Assembly: GCA_031216445.1 (NCBI GenBank)
Contig: CM062197.1
Coordinates: forward strand, 3,289,001 to 3,353,000
From: Lateolabrax maculatus
Taxonomy: Eukaryota; Chordata; Actinopteri; Acropomatiformes; Lateolabracidae
Direction of reading: 5' to 3'
Length of the DNA: 64,000 bases
The notes below the pieces were generated by a model, which did not search any database, had not been told where the DNA came from, and saw only the letters and a program-made list of their open reading frames with translations. Every line of letters begins with the position of its first letter. Positions within the stretch are counted from its first letter, which is position 1. Below, in pieces: positions 36,801 through 49,100 of the stretch. The position numbers and the translations under genes are program-made.

Positions 36801-39026
36801 ACCACCACAGGAAGAACCCAGTGATCTGGAAGAACTGGAGCTGTTTGCGAAAGCATTCAAACAAAGACGCATCAAACTGGGCTTCACCCAGGTAATAAAG
36901 TTTTCCTTTAAAGACCCTGAAAACTTATCTGCTCAATCAACCTCCTACTATAAGCAATGTGGTCTTATATGTGCACATTTTTCTGCCAAAACAGCAGAAA
37001 CTGATCAAATATATTTTATGCTTACATCCATACTTTGACTTTTGAATCAGAGAGTGATAGTTAATGTGTTAATGTCTTAGTGTGTTAATGTCTTAGTGTG
37101 TTGATGTGTGTGTGTTCTGTCACAGGGAGACGTTGGCCTTGCGATGGGAAAACTGTATGGGAATGATTTCAGCCAGACCACAATCTCTCGCTTCGAGGCT
37201 CTGAACCTCAGCTTCAAAAACATGTGCAAGCTCAAACCTCTGCTGGAGAAGTGGCTGAGCGACGCCGGTACGACACAGTGACTTCCATGTTGAATTTTTT
37301 TAGTAGCCTACGATACCACTGATTATTCTAAAACAAGCAAATGTAAAATTAAATAAAAATGTCTCTTTAAGAAGAATTTTAAGAGAAAACCTAAAGGTTG
37401 TTTAGCAGAAAAAACTTTGCACAGATTTTTTTTAAGTTGAAAACATCTCAGAAATGTCTTCTGCAGCACAATATATGCTCTAAACATCAGGGTTTAAGTG
37501 CATCAGTGACTGACTTTATTGCTGTTTCAAAGGGTTTATGAATGATTTGTTTTTACATTAGAGAATTCACCGTCTGAGTCGATGAGCAACCCTACCTCTC
37601 TGCCGCCGCTGATCGAGGGCTATGGACGCAAACGGAAAAAGAGGACAAGCATTGAAACGAACATCAAGCTGACGCTGGAGAAACGTTTCCTTGATGTGAG
37701 TCCAATAATGAATCAACATTTAACGAGTTTTTACAGCTTTCTATGGTATAGAAGACACATTGGTTGGCATTATGAAGTCAAGTAATGTCTGTTAAACAAC
37801 ATTCATGCAGTCTATATCAAAATTAAGAAAAATAAAGTTCATTATCTCTGATTAATTGCAATAAAATCTTCAGGTCATCTTTTCTATTCGCCTGTAAAAC
37901 ATGAAATCATGAACATTTTTGGTTTCCAGAACCCCAAGCCCAACTCCGAGGAGATAACGTTGATCTCGGAGCAGCTGGCCATGGAGAAGGAGGTGGTTCG
38001 AGTCTGGTTCTGTAATCGGCGTCAGAAGGAGAAGAGGATCTACTGCCCGGTGGCTACTTTATCTGTAAAATCACACAGCTACAACTCCAGAATGGTTAGC
38101 TGTCCAAAACAATATATCTCCTTCAATTAAAAACATAGACAGAGGATTGTTGTTGTTTTTGAATAGTTATGTGACACTTTCTACTTTCCCTTTAATTCAC
38201 TGTTTGTGTGTGTCTTCCCGAAAAGTTGAAGCATCCCTCTAAGTCAGTCTTGGAGGAGACCACTCATTTTAACACTGTTTTCACACTGTTTCAGGCCTCA
38301 GCATCCAGATCCTACAGCCCTCTGGCTTCAGGAGGAGGCAAGTCCGGTTTCCTACATTCAAGCATTGATATAACGAGTCTCTCATTGTAACCTGATTGTG
38401 ATTCACTCTAACTGTGACTGACACTGTGGGTTCAATCAAAAACATACAGAAAAAAACAATATAATGGTTAGTGCTGCGTATGATCAATGTATGTGTCTGT
38501 ATGTTTATCATTTTACTTTTTCCTTCCAGTTTCATCAAATTCGTCTCCAAACAGTTTAAGCCGCGAAGCTTCTCCCAACAGTCTGTCGGCAGCTTCCACC
38601 TCTTTAACGTCTCAGGTCAACCCAGCTTCCTACAGCTCAGCGGGGTAGGAAACATGAGCTGAGCTTAGCACATTTTAACATTTTAACACATCATACCTTT
38701 TCTATTTAATCAGTCCTAAAACCAAAGTGTAAAATCAATAATCTGTAGTTTTTTACGGGAACTGCGTCTTGACCAGTAACTTGCCAAAACATAGAGAAAT
38801 AAGAATGTAGAAGTAAAAGAAACAAGTACTGCAAAGGGCAAGAAAGGTCATAAATATAAAATATAGAAAATGAATATTTACAATACAGAATATGAAAAAT
38901 ATTATAAAAAATATGAGCAGAAAATCAGTTTTCTGTCACTTTTATTTGTGTATAATTCTGTGATCCTCCCTTCGGCTTCTCAGGTCCTGGTACCGCTCGT
39001 GGAATCACGCTGCATATCATCACTGA
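28000..39026 (+). CDS. pou2f3: pou2f3, POU domain class 2 transcription factor 3 (12 coding exons, 397 aa)
   Basis: Exons: 28000-28048, 32309-32337, 33944-34045, 34934-35039, 35832-35920, 36715-36891, 37126-37267, 37562-37695, 37930-38094, 38295-38337, 38530-38644, 38984-39026. Frame is kept throughout (1194 nt). The POU-specific domain (about 158-232) starts EEPSDLEELELFAKAFKQRR and includes GNDFSQTTISRFEALNLSF. The homeodomain (about 254-313) has RKRKKRTSIETNIK and recognition helix VVRVWFCNRRQKEKR with Cys at position 50. POU2F3 rather than POU2F1/2 is shown by NGIDFNRQ-IKTEDINDSP, SLHPMQQLVLMP and the C-terminus GSWYR.WNHAAYHH, which match mammalian POU2F3 (436 aa). It is a nuclear octamer-binding activator; in mammals it specifies tuft and chemosensory cells and acts in keratinocytes. 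The intron after 38337 appears to use a GC donor. The start is the first ATG after the exon-2 acceptor. Confidence 0.96.
28671..28717. repeat. (GT)n microsatellite
   Basis: 47 nt pure GT run in the first long pou2f3 intron. Confidence 0.95.
28950..29332. mobile_element. MITE-like element with about 100 bp inverted repeats (pou2f3 intron)
   Basis: The left end gtatctctccatgcagac, then ttatttgtccaggtttt and ctctgagatttctgcct, is matched in reverse complement by the right end: aggcagaactctcagag, aacaaataaaagc, atctgcatggagagatac. The interior is short and AT-rich with no ORF. A related single end lies at 3840-3950 (tgtccaggtttggagatgtc, tggaatttgtggtgctcac). Confidence 0.6.
30315..30740. repeat. 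gtccccaacaaat-type interspersed repeat
   Basis: Contains cactgttgcactgggtgaca, tgcagtttattttgactcaa and gaaaatagtccccaacaaat. The copy at 59400-59720 shares all three blocks in the same order, and 40270-40735 is the same element inverted. Fragments also lie at 22960-23110, 32795-32920 and 33080-33240. A common percomorph repeat whose class I do not know. Confidence 0.6.
31117..31175. repeat. imperfect (GT)n with GTAT interruptions
   Basis: GT-rich tract with tgtatgtg and tctgtatg interruptions, in the first long pou2f3 intron. Confidence 0.9.
31324..31473. repeat. compound (GT)n - poly(G) - (CT)n(CA)n tract
   Basis: GT run 31324-31358, a nearly uninterrupted G run 31359-31382 (one A), then a CT/CA run 31427-31473. 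GT and CA parts are mutually complementary and flank the G run. Confidence 0.95.
31722..31772. repeat. (CTAT)n tetranucleotide microsatellite
   Basis: Repeated ctat units with three single-base variants. Confidence 0.9.
33737..33840. repeat. inverted (GT)n/(CA)n microsatellite pair
   Basis: A GT tract (33737-33778) is followed after about 12 nt by a CA tract (33791-33839), with one interruption in each. It is able to fold into a hairpin of roughly 40 bp. It lies about 100 nt upstream of the pou2f3 exon 33944-34045. Confidence 0.9.
34130..34720. repeat. acttaagtaaaagtac-type repeat (pou2f3 intron)
   Basis: Contains agaagtactctgatttacct, aagtaaaagtagaaatac, actttaactcacgtg and ccaccactg; the last is the usual family end. 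Confidence 0.6.
35110..35335. mobile_element. partial copy of the foldback repeat family (pou2f3 intron)
   Basis: Contains cttggctctgtccaaaggta, atcttgtttgtttaatctgc and ggactatgtcttggcc, in the order seen in the other copies. It lies in the intron between the 34934-35039 and 35832-35920 exons of pou2f3. Confidence 0.55.
36010..36260. repeat. interspersed repeat copy, same family as 9990-10310
   Basis: Shares the blocks aaagctcattg, cagtgtacactacctgccc, ttgctggtgaacatagtgg and gagctggtggagaccaaaaa with copies at 9990-10310 and 6135-6530. Lies in the pou2f3 intron before the POU-domain exon. Confidence 0.5.
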
Positions 39027-40269
39027 GAAAACACGAACTGTAACATATGAAGCTTTTTGAAGATTGTTTTGTTTGAGAAGGATGTACAATGAGGACGTGG
39101 CGGAGTGACACAACACCCCTGTGACCAACAGGGTTACGACTACAGGCTAAACATTAGATGGACCCGTAAGAGAAAAACAGCAGCGCGAGCAGAGGACTGA
39201 AACACACCACACTGCTGTCAACACGAGTCCCAGCAGCCTCGAGCTGTTTGATTTGTGTTCATGTGACTCTTTACTCTCCTAGATCAGCTGCGAAGAAGAA
39301 GAATACACAGACAAACACACACCGTGGCAGATATCATGTTCGAGCCTGTGTGCTTATGGCTTGGATTTATAACTGTCGACACTCAAGCGACCTGTTTGAA
39401 TGTTGAAGGTCCAGATTCAATACATTTGTGTGCGAAGCTGTTTCTTTCTACTGGGCGGCAATGATCTCAGTTGTTGCTGTTATTATATGTTTTTATGTTC
39501 ATATTATAGTTAGGGTTGTGTTAGTGAATTCAATTCAACATTGCATACTGCTAGCCTGTCTAAATGAATATGCAGTCCAAACAAAGGGATTTAAAAGAAC
39601 TTTCATGGTGCAAAAAGGTGTTATTTTAGTGAACAGAACGGATTTTTATTTGGTTATTTACCTTTAAAGGATACATCTGTTTTATTACAACTGGGGGTTT
39701 AGTTTTGGCCGTTATTTATCCATCATGAAAACTTTGTACTCACCAAATTCAAAGTTGTGATCTGTGAACATGGTGACGGGGCTGTAAAATAACACTTAAT
39801 GCAGATTATCGACATCACTTTATTTGGTGGTAAAACCAAAAGTGACTAATTGCGTAGTTGCTAATAATCCCTCAATGCTCAATGTGAAAAGTTTGTTTTA
39901 ATAAGTTTGACTAGCCTGAGGGTTTACGTACAAGCTGTCTGATCGTTTCTTCACCTGAGTTCCTGGATCTGAGCAGTTAACTTGGTGAGTACAATGTTAT
40001 TATTACTGATAGGAATGATGAAAATGGGATTATAACACACTTAAAAGGCCCAAACACACCAGTTTCTGACAAGTTAGAACTGTTTTGGTTATTTCACGTG
40101 AGAGATTTTCTGTATTTGTGCTTTTTTTTCAACTGTTTGAAGTGGGCGGGGGCTGGAAAAGAGGTGATGACACGTATCTTAGTGCACCAATCAGAGTTCG
40201 GCAACATTTGCATCAAAATGCAATGACAGTTGTGGGGTTGTTTGCTGTCATTCAAATCATATCACACCC

Positions 40270-40735
40270 ACAGTTCTGATGAAGCAGATTACCATCTTTT
40301 TTTCTTCAACAAATCCCACAAAAAGACCAAAACCAATAATGTGTTATTTTTAGATCTTCCTACTCTGTCTGTCTCTCAGTGGCTCTTACAATACATATAG
40401 TTTCACTTTTAAAAAAAAGCCCCTTAATTCCCTTAAACAGTTACACACTATAGTTTTTATCAAATGTTTCTCAAACATGAGTCAACTTTGAATTTGTTGG
40501 GGACTATTTTCAGCTGCGGATTAATACATATCAGCAGCAGGACAGTATATGTGAGATTGAGTCACAGTAAACTACAGTGTGTGTTGATGGTCACCCAGTG
40601 TAATATGAGGCTTATTGATGTGCTTTTAATAGTTTTTGGACAACAGTGGAGCTCTACGGGTCAGAGGATTTATTGTTGGTTTTGGTGTTTTTATGCGATT
40701 TGTTGACAAAAAGAAAAAAGTAGAATACCAGCAGC
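40270..40735. repeat. gtccccaacaaat-type repeat, inverted copy
   Basis: Contains atttgttggggactattttc, gctgcggattaatacat and tcacccagtgtaatatgagg, the reverse of the 30315-30740 copy. Lies downstream of the pou2f3 stop codon. Confidence 0.6.
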
Positions 40736-42396
40736 CTTTTCCTTTAACATGGATGTGAATATAAGAGGAAATGTTGACCTCTGCTGGGCCAAACCGGAGC
40801 GTCTGTTGGAGACTTTCTGCTTCCACTTCTGTTTACTTTGTCTTTTATTTCCTGCTGTAGGTCGTTCATCCGTAAAACTGCATTTCAGTCTACTCCTGTT
40901 TGTTTGGCTGTTTACTGACCGTTTTCTTTTAAATTAACTTCTGTTTTGAGTGTCCATTGTATATTTTATTTTATTTTAGAGAAATGTTTTGCAGTGGTAC
41001 GAAACTCGAAAAGTAAAGATGTTTTTACTGATGTAATTAAAGCTACCATGGTAAAGGTTGAGAGTGGAAACAGCACCAGGGAATCATCTGTCTTTACCTC
41101 TAACTGCAGGGATCTTTATTAAATGTTTATTTACTGTCATTAAACAGAGGATGACCATGTGCGTCATGGGTTTGGCTTTCTTTCTTTTTAATGATGCAAA
41201 GAGTAAAATCCAACTGTTTCCTGTGCTTTAAAACGGCTTTAAAATGAAAGATTTCCTGGACAGGATTCAGTCAGAGCAGAGTGAGTTTATACAGTAACGT
41301 GGGATTCACACATTCATTTCTCCTCCATTCTTCTTTGCACTCAAATGTGGCACTTCGATAACGATCAGTGTATTCAGAGGTCAAAGTTTAGTGAACTTTG
41401 GCTGTAAAACCTAGTCGACAATCTAAAGCCCTTTACAGACAGTGAATACTTCGTCTATCTGTTAATGTGATGGGTTTTTTAAGCATCAGTTACTTAAATG
41501 TTCTTTAAAGACAGAATATGTAAGTTTTCCGCGTTGAAATGTCTTAAACGTCTGGACCTTTGTTATATATTTTGTTGGGTTGTGTACTTACATTATCCCA
41601 AATGTTTCCAACAATTTTCAAACCCAGAGAAATGTCATTTTAATCAATTTGGTCAACTGTCAGTGGCGTCATATCCCTGTTGTGGTTGTCTGCCAGGAGA
41701 AAACCATGAATCGACTTTTTATCCAGTTTTTAAGCCACACCTTTTACATATCTAAAAACAAACAGATTTTTAATGTGAAAGTACTTTATTTTGTGTTTTT
41801 ACTGGTTTTAATCTTGTGGCCCAATTGTTTCAGAGAGGAGACAGGTAAAAACCTCATGAACAATTCCCATGATCCCACACTCCTTCATGTCACCAACCTC
41901 CGTCTTTTCTAATTGTTTTGATGGGGAGACCCCTAGTGACAGAAAATGACATATCCTGCTTTACACAGGACTGTTGATGCACATGGTAACACTTTAATTC
42001 TCCTATTTAGCATTTATTAGCCGTATACAAACGCTTAATACATTATTTAATAACACAATATTTTACATTATTGCAACTGTATTTGAATATATTGTCATTC
42101 ATTATCTGTTTATACAGCAGCCTCCACTTATGGCTGCCAACAGGAATTACAGTTGTTGGCAAATTAATTAATAATTAACAATACATTAATAACTTCTTTA
42201 TAGTGTTATAAACCATTTATTAAATGTGTATATATTGCTTATAAATGCTAACTGTAGTAAATGACCCTCTGCTCACAGGGAATCCACAGAGTTCTGCAGC
42301 CTACATTATAAAATCTTACAAACTCTCATCTAGTTCTTACTTTTCCTCACAAGCTTTATGTAAATGGGCTTTGCTTCAACATTTGCCTCTCAGTCT

Positions 42397-42398
<2 letters not shown>

Positions 42399-42438
<40 letters not shown>

Positions 42439-42590
42439 CTCTCTCTTGTGGCAGCAAGCCAACATGCAAAGTGCTGGCCAACCATCGTGAGCAGTTTGGG
42501 ATTCAGAGTCTTGCGTGAATCACGAAGGAGTTGGGGATCGAACCGTCAACCAGCCGCCTCCGGAGCCACAACCGTCCCACTTTATGTACG
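42399..42590. mobile_element. (CA)n plus tRNA-like SINE remnant
   Basis: A CA run (42399-42435) is followed by agcagtttgggattcagagt, ggggatcgaaccgtcaacc and gagccacaaccgtccc. On the minus strand this gives ggttcgatcccc, which fits a tRNA B-box (GGTTCGANTCC). Similar strings are frequent in fish genomes. The left (A-box) part is not recognisable, so only a remnant is claimed. Confidence 0.45.
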
Positions 42591-42844
42591 ACATTTTTCA
42601 TCGATATTCACAGTTTTATCCATGAAACTGGCCCAGATGAAAGTTGAAAATATAGGAAGGGGTGCTGCTCTGATTCTCTTTTAGCCACGTACTATTTTAT
42701 CTGACATGAGAAGAATCTCTTCAACTACTTAAAATTGTCTCTTTCACAGTGTTTCTCAAAACGTTGGACTACCAAACTGTCAAGTGAGATATTATTGGCC
42801 TGAAAGATGCAGTAACTAACTAAGGAGACAGAAAAAGACCCAAT

Positions 42845-43114
42845 TTAAGAAAAATGCACAGCATGTACACTTTAATGATAAAAGAATATTAAAATAAACA
42901 AATCAGAATGAGTAGATTAGTCATAAAAAAGCTTTGTCTCTATAAAGGCATATTTGTCTCTGTTTTACAATAAGAAGAAGGCTTCAATCGTCAGTTTAGT
43001 GCCTTGAATCTTCCACTGAGGGCTAAGAGGTCGTCCGGTGTATGGTGAGGTCCGCTGCAGCAATGTTTCCCTGTTTTGTGTGTTTGGTTCCCAGTTTTGA
43101 TTGTGTTGAGTTTT
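42845..43114 (-). other. slc37a2: slc37a2 3' UTR with ATTAAA signal
   Basis: A minus-strand ATTAAA (tttaat on the plus strand at 42871-42876) is a plausible poly(A) signal about 240 nt after the stop. An AATAAA in the plus orientation near 42894 could serve the converging pou2f3 transcript. Confidence 0.45.
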
Positions 43115-46100
43115 TCAGATTTCTTTGAACCTGGATGAAAAAGTTGAATTAATACAAAGTTACAGTTTGTTTGAGAACGACTATTCGACATATATAACAC
43201 AATCACATACAAATAACCCTGCTTCCTGTGGTGAGTTTAGGCCGGGTTCCCGTTGAAAAAGTCTTTTAATCTCAAAAGTCTTTCTGAAATGAATTTAAAT
43301 AAAAGTTTCTTTGTCCTTGAGGCGAACGCTGTGGGGAAAAGCACAGCTGACACTCACCCTCTGACTCGGGGGGAACGTTGACACCAACCCTGAACTTCTT
43401 TGTACACGAGTCTGGACAAAAACTGAAGACAAACAAACAGACACACAGCGTGTCAGTCAGTCGTTAAAAAACTACAGGAACCAATCATCCAAAACGTGAC
43501 AGGAATAAGCAGTAATGACAAAATAGATTAATAACAATAACTAATAATAATAACAATGAAGTGGTGTTTCTCACCACGCAGGCCAAGATGTCGGCAGAGA
43601 TGAGCATGTAGAAGACGTTGTTCCAGCCAGTGGGAGAGATCACACCGGCCAACAGAGGACCCAGAGCAGCTCCTGCAGAAAACACACCAACATCCATACA
43701 TTCACTGGTACCTTTACTCACTTTACTTAAGTACAAATGTGAAGTACTTGTACTTTAATTGAGTATTTGTATATACAAATGAAGAGTTTTGCAGACAAAA
43801 CATATGAAGAGCTCATAAAATCTGATGTTTGGTTGTAAATTAAATTAACCAACAGTTTATACAAGTACAGCTGAATCAATAAGTCGATCAACAGAAAATT
43901 AATTGGCAGCTGTTTTGATGAGTAAGTAAAAAAGTAATTTTTCACATGAAAACATTTCATGGTTCCAGCTTCATGTGAAGATTTGCTGCTTTTCTTTTAA
44001 ATTCTGTCACTTTGGGTTCTGGGTCTTTGTGACGGCATTTCCTACTTTTTAGAATTCCTACAAACCAAAAACAATCAATCGATTAATGGAGGAAATAATC
44101 AGCTGACTAATCCATCTCTCCACACATACCTACTGAACCAGTCCCGTCAATAATTGCCGTCACCGTTGACAGCGCCCTGGAGTTTCCTCTCAGACTCTCG
44201 TGAGTTCCCTGTTGCCACAAAGACATCATGTGAGCAGAGAAAACGTTATCATTAGGAATAAAGAAACATTATTGTCTTTAATCCACCAAAGACTTGTAGC
44301 TCGTGTTGGATGATTTGTTCCAGTTTAACGGATGGCGGGAACATAAAACAGTGGGCTTCCCATGATGCTTCAGGTCTTACCAGGTCAGCGGATACAGCAG
44401 TAGTGATGAGGGCGTACGGTCCGTTCACCAGGCCTCCACACAACAGCAACATACCTACATGTGGGGAAAAAAACTTTAATTAAGACTAAATAAACTTCTT
44501 TTTCATAAACATCTATGTTTTTTCTATGATGTTTCTATAAATAAACCAACTTTCACATTCATTTCTGATGATCTAAAAGTGAAAGCTTTCCCCTAGAAGT
44601 GAAACACCATGAGAAAGTATCTTTCTACAAGTGAGCCTAAGTACAAAACACAAGAAATACAGTAAAGAAGTCTTACCGATTGTAGTACCAAGGCTCCTTT
44701 GTCCGATGTAATTATAGAGGAAAAGCTGGAACGTGAACAAGACAAACAGTCAACACACATTCAACTTCATGTTTCTCTCATAGCAACTAATGAAGAGAAA
44801 TCTTTGCTACTTGTCCTGCTGTCACAAACACTGGGTCAGAGAGTGACCTCGTCACGATTGTAGCGTCACAGAATATTAGATTTGTTGGATGACACTCACC
44901 ATGGGCGCAGCACCGAGCAACATGACGCAGCAGGTGGTCGCTCTCCCTCCAGTGTAGTCGGACACGAGGCCCGCCATGATGCCTCCTGCAGACATTCAGT
45001 CAGAACATGAAGCGCTGTGACGATGTTCATCTGTTACACTCTTTTAAATTTACTTTTTAAACTATTAAAATCCTAAAATAGGATGTTAAAAGACTGTTAA
45101 ATAAGTTACAAAGTTAAATAACTACTCATTCAAAGCTCAAACAGGAACCAGGAACTGTCGTTTTGTTTTGAAAACCCCCGCCTGCTTTTATGTGGTTTCA
45201 GTTACCCTGAAAAAGTTGTCTAAATAATTCTTTGAGCTCTTCCTGATGACGCAAGTGCTGGTCTAACACCGCTGTCTCGCCATTAAACAAATAATATCTG
45301 TTGTTGTCTCGTCCACCAATACAATACAGCCCATGCTTTTTCAAACATAACTTCTATAAAGAAAATCTCGACTTAATAAGTGTGTAATATTCAAAAAATA
45401 ATACTCAGGTTGCTCAAAATAACAGATTCTCATCAGTCAAAACGTTGCGTTATCATCCGAGTTATCAAAGACGAGCAACCGAGTCTGGATGGAATCGATC
45501 CTGTCAGGTGATCTTCTATCGGCCATTTGAGCCGAGGAAGTTCAGATGGGAGACTGGAAATTTAATGATCTCAATGTCAACATTAAGTATTCAGTTGCTT
45601 TTAATAATTCAAATTATTAAGGCCTTTATTTGATTCATAGAAGACTAACAATGATACTGCTGAGATGTATTTCCGCGTATTTTTCGTATTTGACGTATTT
45701 CCTTCTACTTATTCTGCCATACATAAATTAAATCTTGTCTGATCAATCGATATGACTGATCAGGCTCAAAGCTTACCCATAATTCCTCCTACGTCAAACA
45801 GTGTCGACATGTCTCCTGCTTCTTTTGCCTCAAAATGTGCTGAAAATGAAAAGCAAAACCCCACATTAACTTTTAAAAAATGACTTTAAATGATGTGACT
45901 TAAACTAATTTACATGTCTGAAATTCTCCACATTGGAAGAAAAATGAAGCACGTGTGTGGATACTGACCAACATTTGAGATGTAGAGAGGAAGCCAGTAC
46001 AGGAAAGTGTAGCTGACCAGTTTGGCGAACAGCAGACAGAGAGAGAACTCCACCACTCCCTGTGTGAGACACATGGAAACCAAACGGACGATAATAAATC

Positions 46101-49100
46101 ATTCACCGCCAGCAGAAAAGCAACTGAACTTGAACTGAATACTTCTCTCAGGGTCTTAACCTAACTAAAATGATCAAAACCATCATTTAAACCAGGAAAT
46201 ATCTAATCTAAACAAGACAAACTTGATGCTTTTGGTACTTGACAGTCTTTGAAACCCAGCATGTGCAGCAGTTTCCGACTGCTGAGTAGCATAAAAAAGA
46301 TTTATGATTAATGATTAAATCGATTGAATCTGTGCTAATTTACACATTTTCCTTACATCGGTCGGGGTTTCCAGGACATTGGTTAGCAGAGGTGATAAAC
46401 TCTGTCAGTATGTGTGTCCAGTTGTGTATCAGACCTGACTTTCAAAAATCATAAATTGTCACATGTCTTTGACTGTTGTGTCCCAGTCAGACACGGCAAC
46501 TGAAACTGAAGCAGCCAAATGTAATTCAGCCTTCATTACTGTGCTTCTTCTCGTGTGTCTTCTGTGAAAAAGGCGTCACAGGTATTTTCTACACCTCACG
46601 CAGTAAATGTGGGGCCTTTGACGAGTAATGTAGCACCTCTGCTCTTTTTCTCTACAGACTGCTGCTGTAAATAATAAAAAGTGTCATAATTTCACTGTGT
46701 GTGAGCTAAATTTAAATTTAAAGTACTTGAATTAAAATATGAAATCAAAATATATTGCCACAGTGTAATTCCCGATACCGCCACCAGAGGGTAGCAAAGT
46801 GAGGAATCCTACACATAGTGGCTTTCTGGCTTTCAAACTGAACAAACTCAGAATATAAAACAAATTATCATCATCTATTTTCTTTTTATTAATACAACTT
46901 TAAATGTGAAATAGTGTACTAATAATTCAGGTGGTTTAAAAACGGTTGTTTCCACTCACAGGTATTCTGAGAGCTCCACAGAAGCTGATGGCCTCGGTGT
47001 GCTCCTCGCCGGCCTCCAGGGGCTCGGCGGTGATTTCGCCGTTCACAGTTGTGTCGACGGGGGTCGAGCTCTGCAGGAGAGGCTCCGTCTCGCCGCGCTC
47101 CTGCTCAGTCTGACACACAAACACACGTGCATGAGTTCAGGCAGTCTTTGTAGCGGACGAATCAGGAGGATGTTTGTGTTTTTAACTCACGTGGTGCTGA
47201 GGAGGAGTGCAGTTGACGTCTTCCGGTTCTGAATAAGAGAAAAAGATGCGACAGAACTTAAAAGCAACGTTCAGGTTTGACAAGAAATGTAATTTTAAAG
47301 ACGACAAGATACAACACGTGAATGTGACTAATTTTCCAGCTTTCAGTCTTTGTGCTGAGACAGACTAAACATGTCTCTCTCACACATAACTCTGTACTGA
47401 GGAGGAAATTAAAAACTGACTCTGGGTGAGACAGGGTTCAATCAACTAATCGAACAGTTGATCGACTGAGAAATAACAGCCATCAATTCATCTTTTCAGT
47501 TTTTCATTCAGCAAACATTTTCTGTTTCTTATTTCTTCAATGTGATAATTTGCTAATTTTCTCTGTTTTATATCATTGTGAATTAAAGATTTGGGTTTTA
47601 GACTGATTAATCAAAAAAGAGCTTCACGTGTGGGTTTCTCTGATGAACTGATACTGACTCTCAACCAGGAAGAAGAAGCACAGGATCCCAGTGGAGGCGA
47701 TGATGATTCCAGGGACGATGAAGGACATTCCCCACGCCGAGGAGACGAAGACTCCTGCGATGAGGGAGCCCAAGATGTTTCCCACTGAGGTGTGGGAGTT
47801 CCACACCCCCATGATGAACCCGCGCCTGATGATCAAAACACAAGAGCGAGCCTTAGAGGTGTCGCTTGCATGGTTCACATGAACACTGGAGGGAAGCAGA
47901 GAGTCTGGCTCTGTCCAAACTTCAGAAATATGCCACCCAGCACCTCTAAAGCTCACTAATAAACATGATGTTTGTTTAATTTGTACACAAACTGCTGTGT
48001 CAAAACTGGAATTTCTAACAGCACATAAGTAAGGAGAGCACAGGTTCAGTGTACGTCTCTGTAAGGACACAACAGTGCCAAACCTGGCAACCTCACTGTG
48101 ATGCACGTAACTCCTCCTAAAACCACAAATTGACATTTCTACATGTCCGCTTGTGCACGGATTAAACAAAACAAGACACAACGAAGCTTAAGAGGAGCTG
48201 GGAGACAATATTTGTGAACTTTCAGACAGAGTCAGGCTAGCTGTTTCCCCCTGCATCACACTTTAAATAACTTAAATGATCAATGACTGTGTGATTTTGT
48301 GTATTTTTATATGAAGCAGCTTGATGTAAACACAGGTTATTATAGTAACCAGGTTACTGCAGTGCATGTAAACATGTCTGACTTCTCTGAGTAGGCTGGT
48401 TTCTGTTGTGCAAGTTAACATAATCCACGGCTGTAGATGAGGGTGGAACCCGTTCAGACAGGCGTGATGCGTGCTGATGTTTGTCTGAGTGATGTGCTTG
48501 TAGTTCTACTTTGGAAAGAACCAGTTTGACCAGTTCCATGATGTGGATTTGATGCTGGTCGGCAGAGACTAGTGAAAGCCTCGTCTCACTGTGCTGTCAA
48601 AACGGGAATGATGTGTGTGTTTGGGTCAGTCAGCAATAAAAAAAAAAAAGAAATCTAATAGTGCACAGTCAGCAGGACTGCGCCCCGGTGCACATCGCGC
48701 GGTACTCACTTCCCCTTTCCAAACCAGTTGCCGACACAGGCCACCACCGCCGGCCAACCGGTGGTCTGCATCAGCCCGTTCATGACCTGCAGAACGAAGC
48801 AGACTGTGTTAACTTACTGCATCATAAACCTCGTAACGCCGGCACAACCGTAAAAACTCTACACAAAAAAAGAGGGAATGAGAGGAGAGCAGTGAGCAGT
48901 GATTCTCAACGTTCCCACACCGAACCTATATGAACCCAGGCACACTCCCGCAGTCATATGATGCGGCTGTGCGTCACGTGATATGTGTGAGTTAAGCCTG
49001 ACTAAGCCACCATGAGATCTCTATACTTTTAAAAGAGAAGAGATGATAAACAAGGTCTGTACTGACCCACAGAGCTCACAGGGATCACACCTGTAATGGG

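Larger units (their letters stand above)
39027..42840 (+). other. pou2f3 3' UTR and flank, no further gene seen
   Basis: No AATAAA occurs soon after the stop. ATTAAA variants are at 41118-41123 and 41139-41144, so the 3' UTR could be about 2.1 kb. The stretch also holds the inverted repeat copy at 40270-40735 and, near 42399-42590, a microsatellite followed by a tRNA-like repeat. ORFs here are short and unrecognised. Confidence 0.4.

Noticed and set aside
28000..39026. POU2F1 or POU2F2 instead of POU2F3
   Set aside because: The DFNRQIKTED block, SLHPMQQLVL and the short C-terminus GSWYR..WNHAAYHH are specific for POU2F3, and there is no glutamine-rich N-terminus as in POU2F1.
47591..47882. 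Plus-strand ORFs over the slc37a2 exon near 47.7 kb
   Set aside because: Antisense shadow of a conserved transporter exon.
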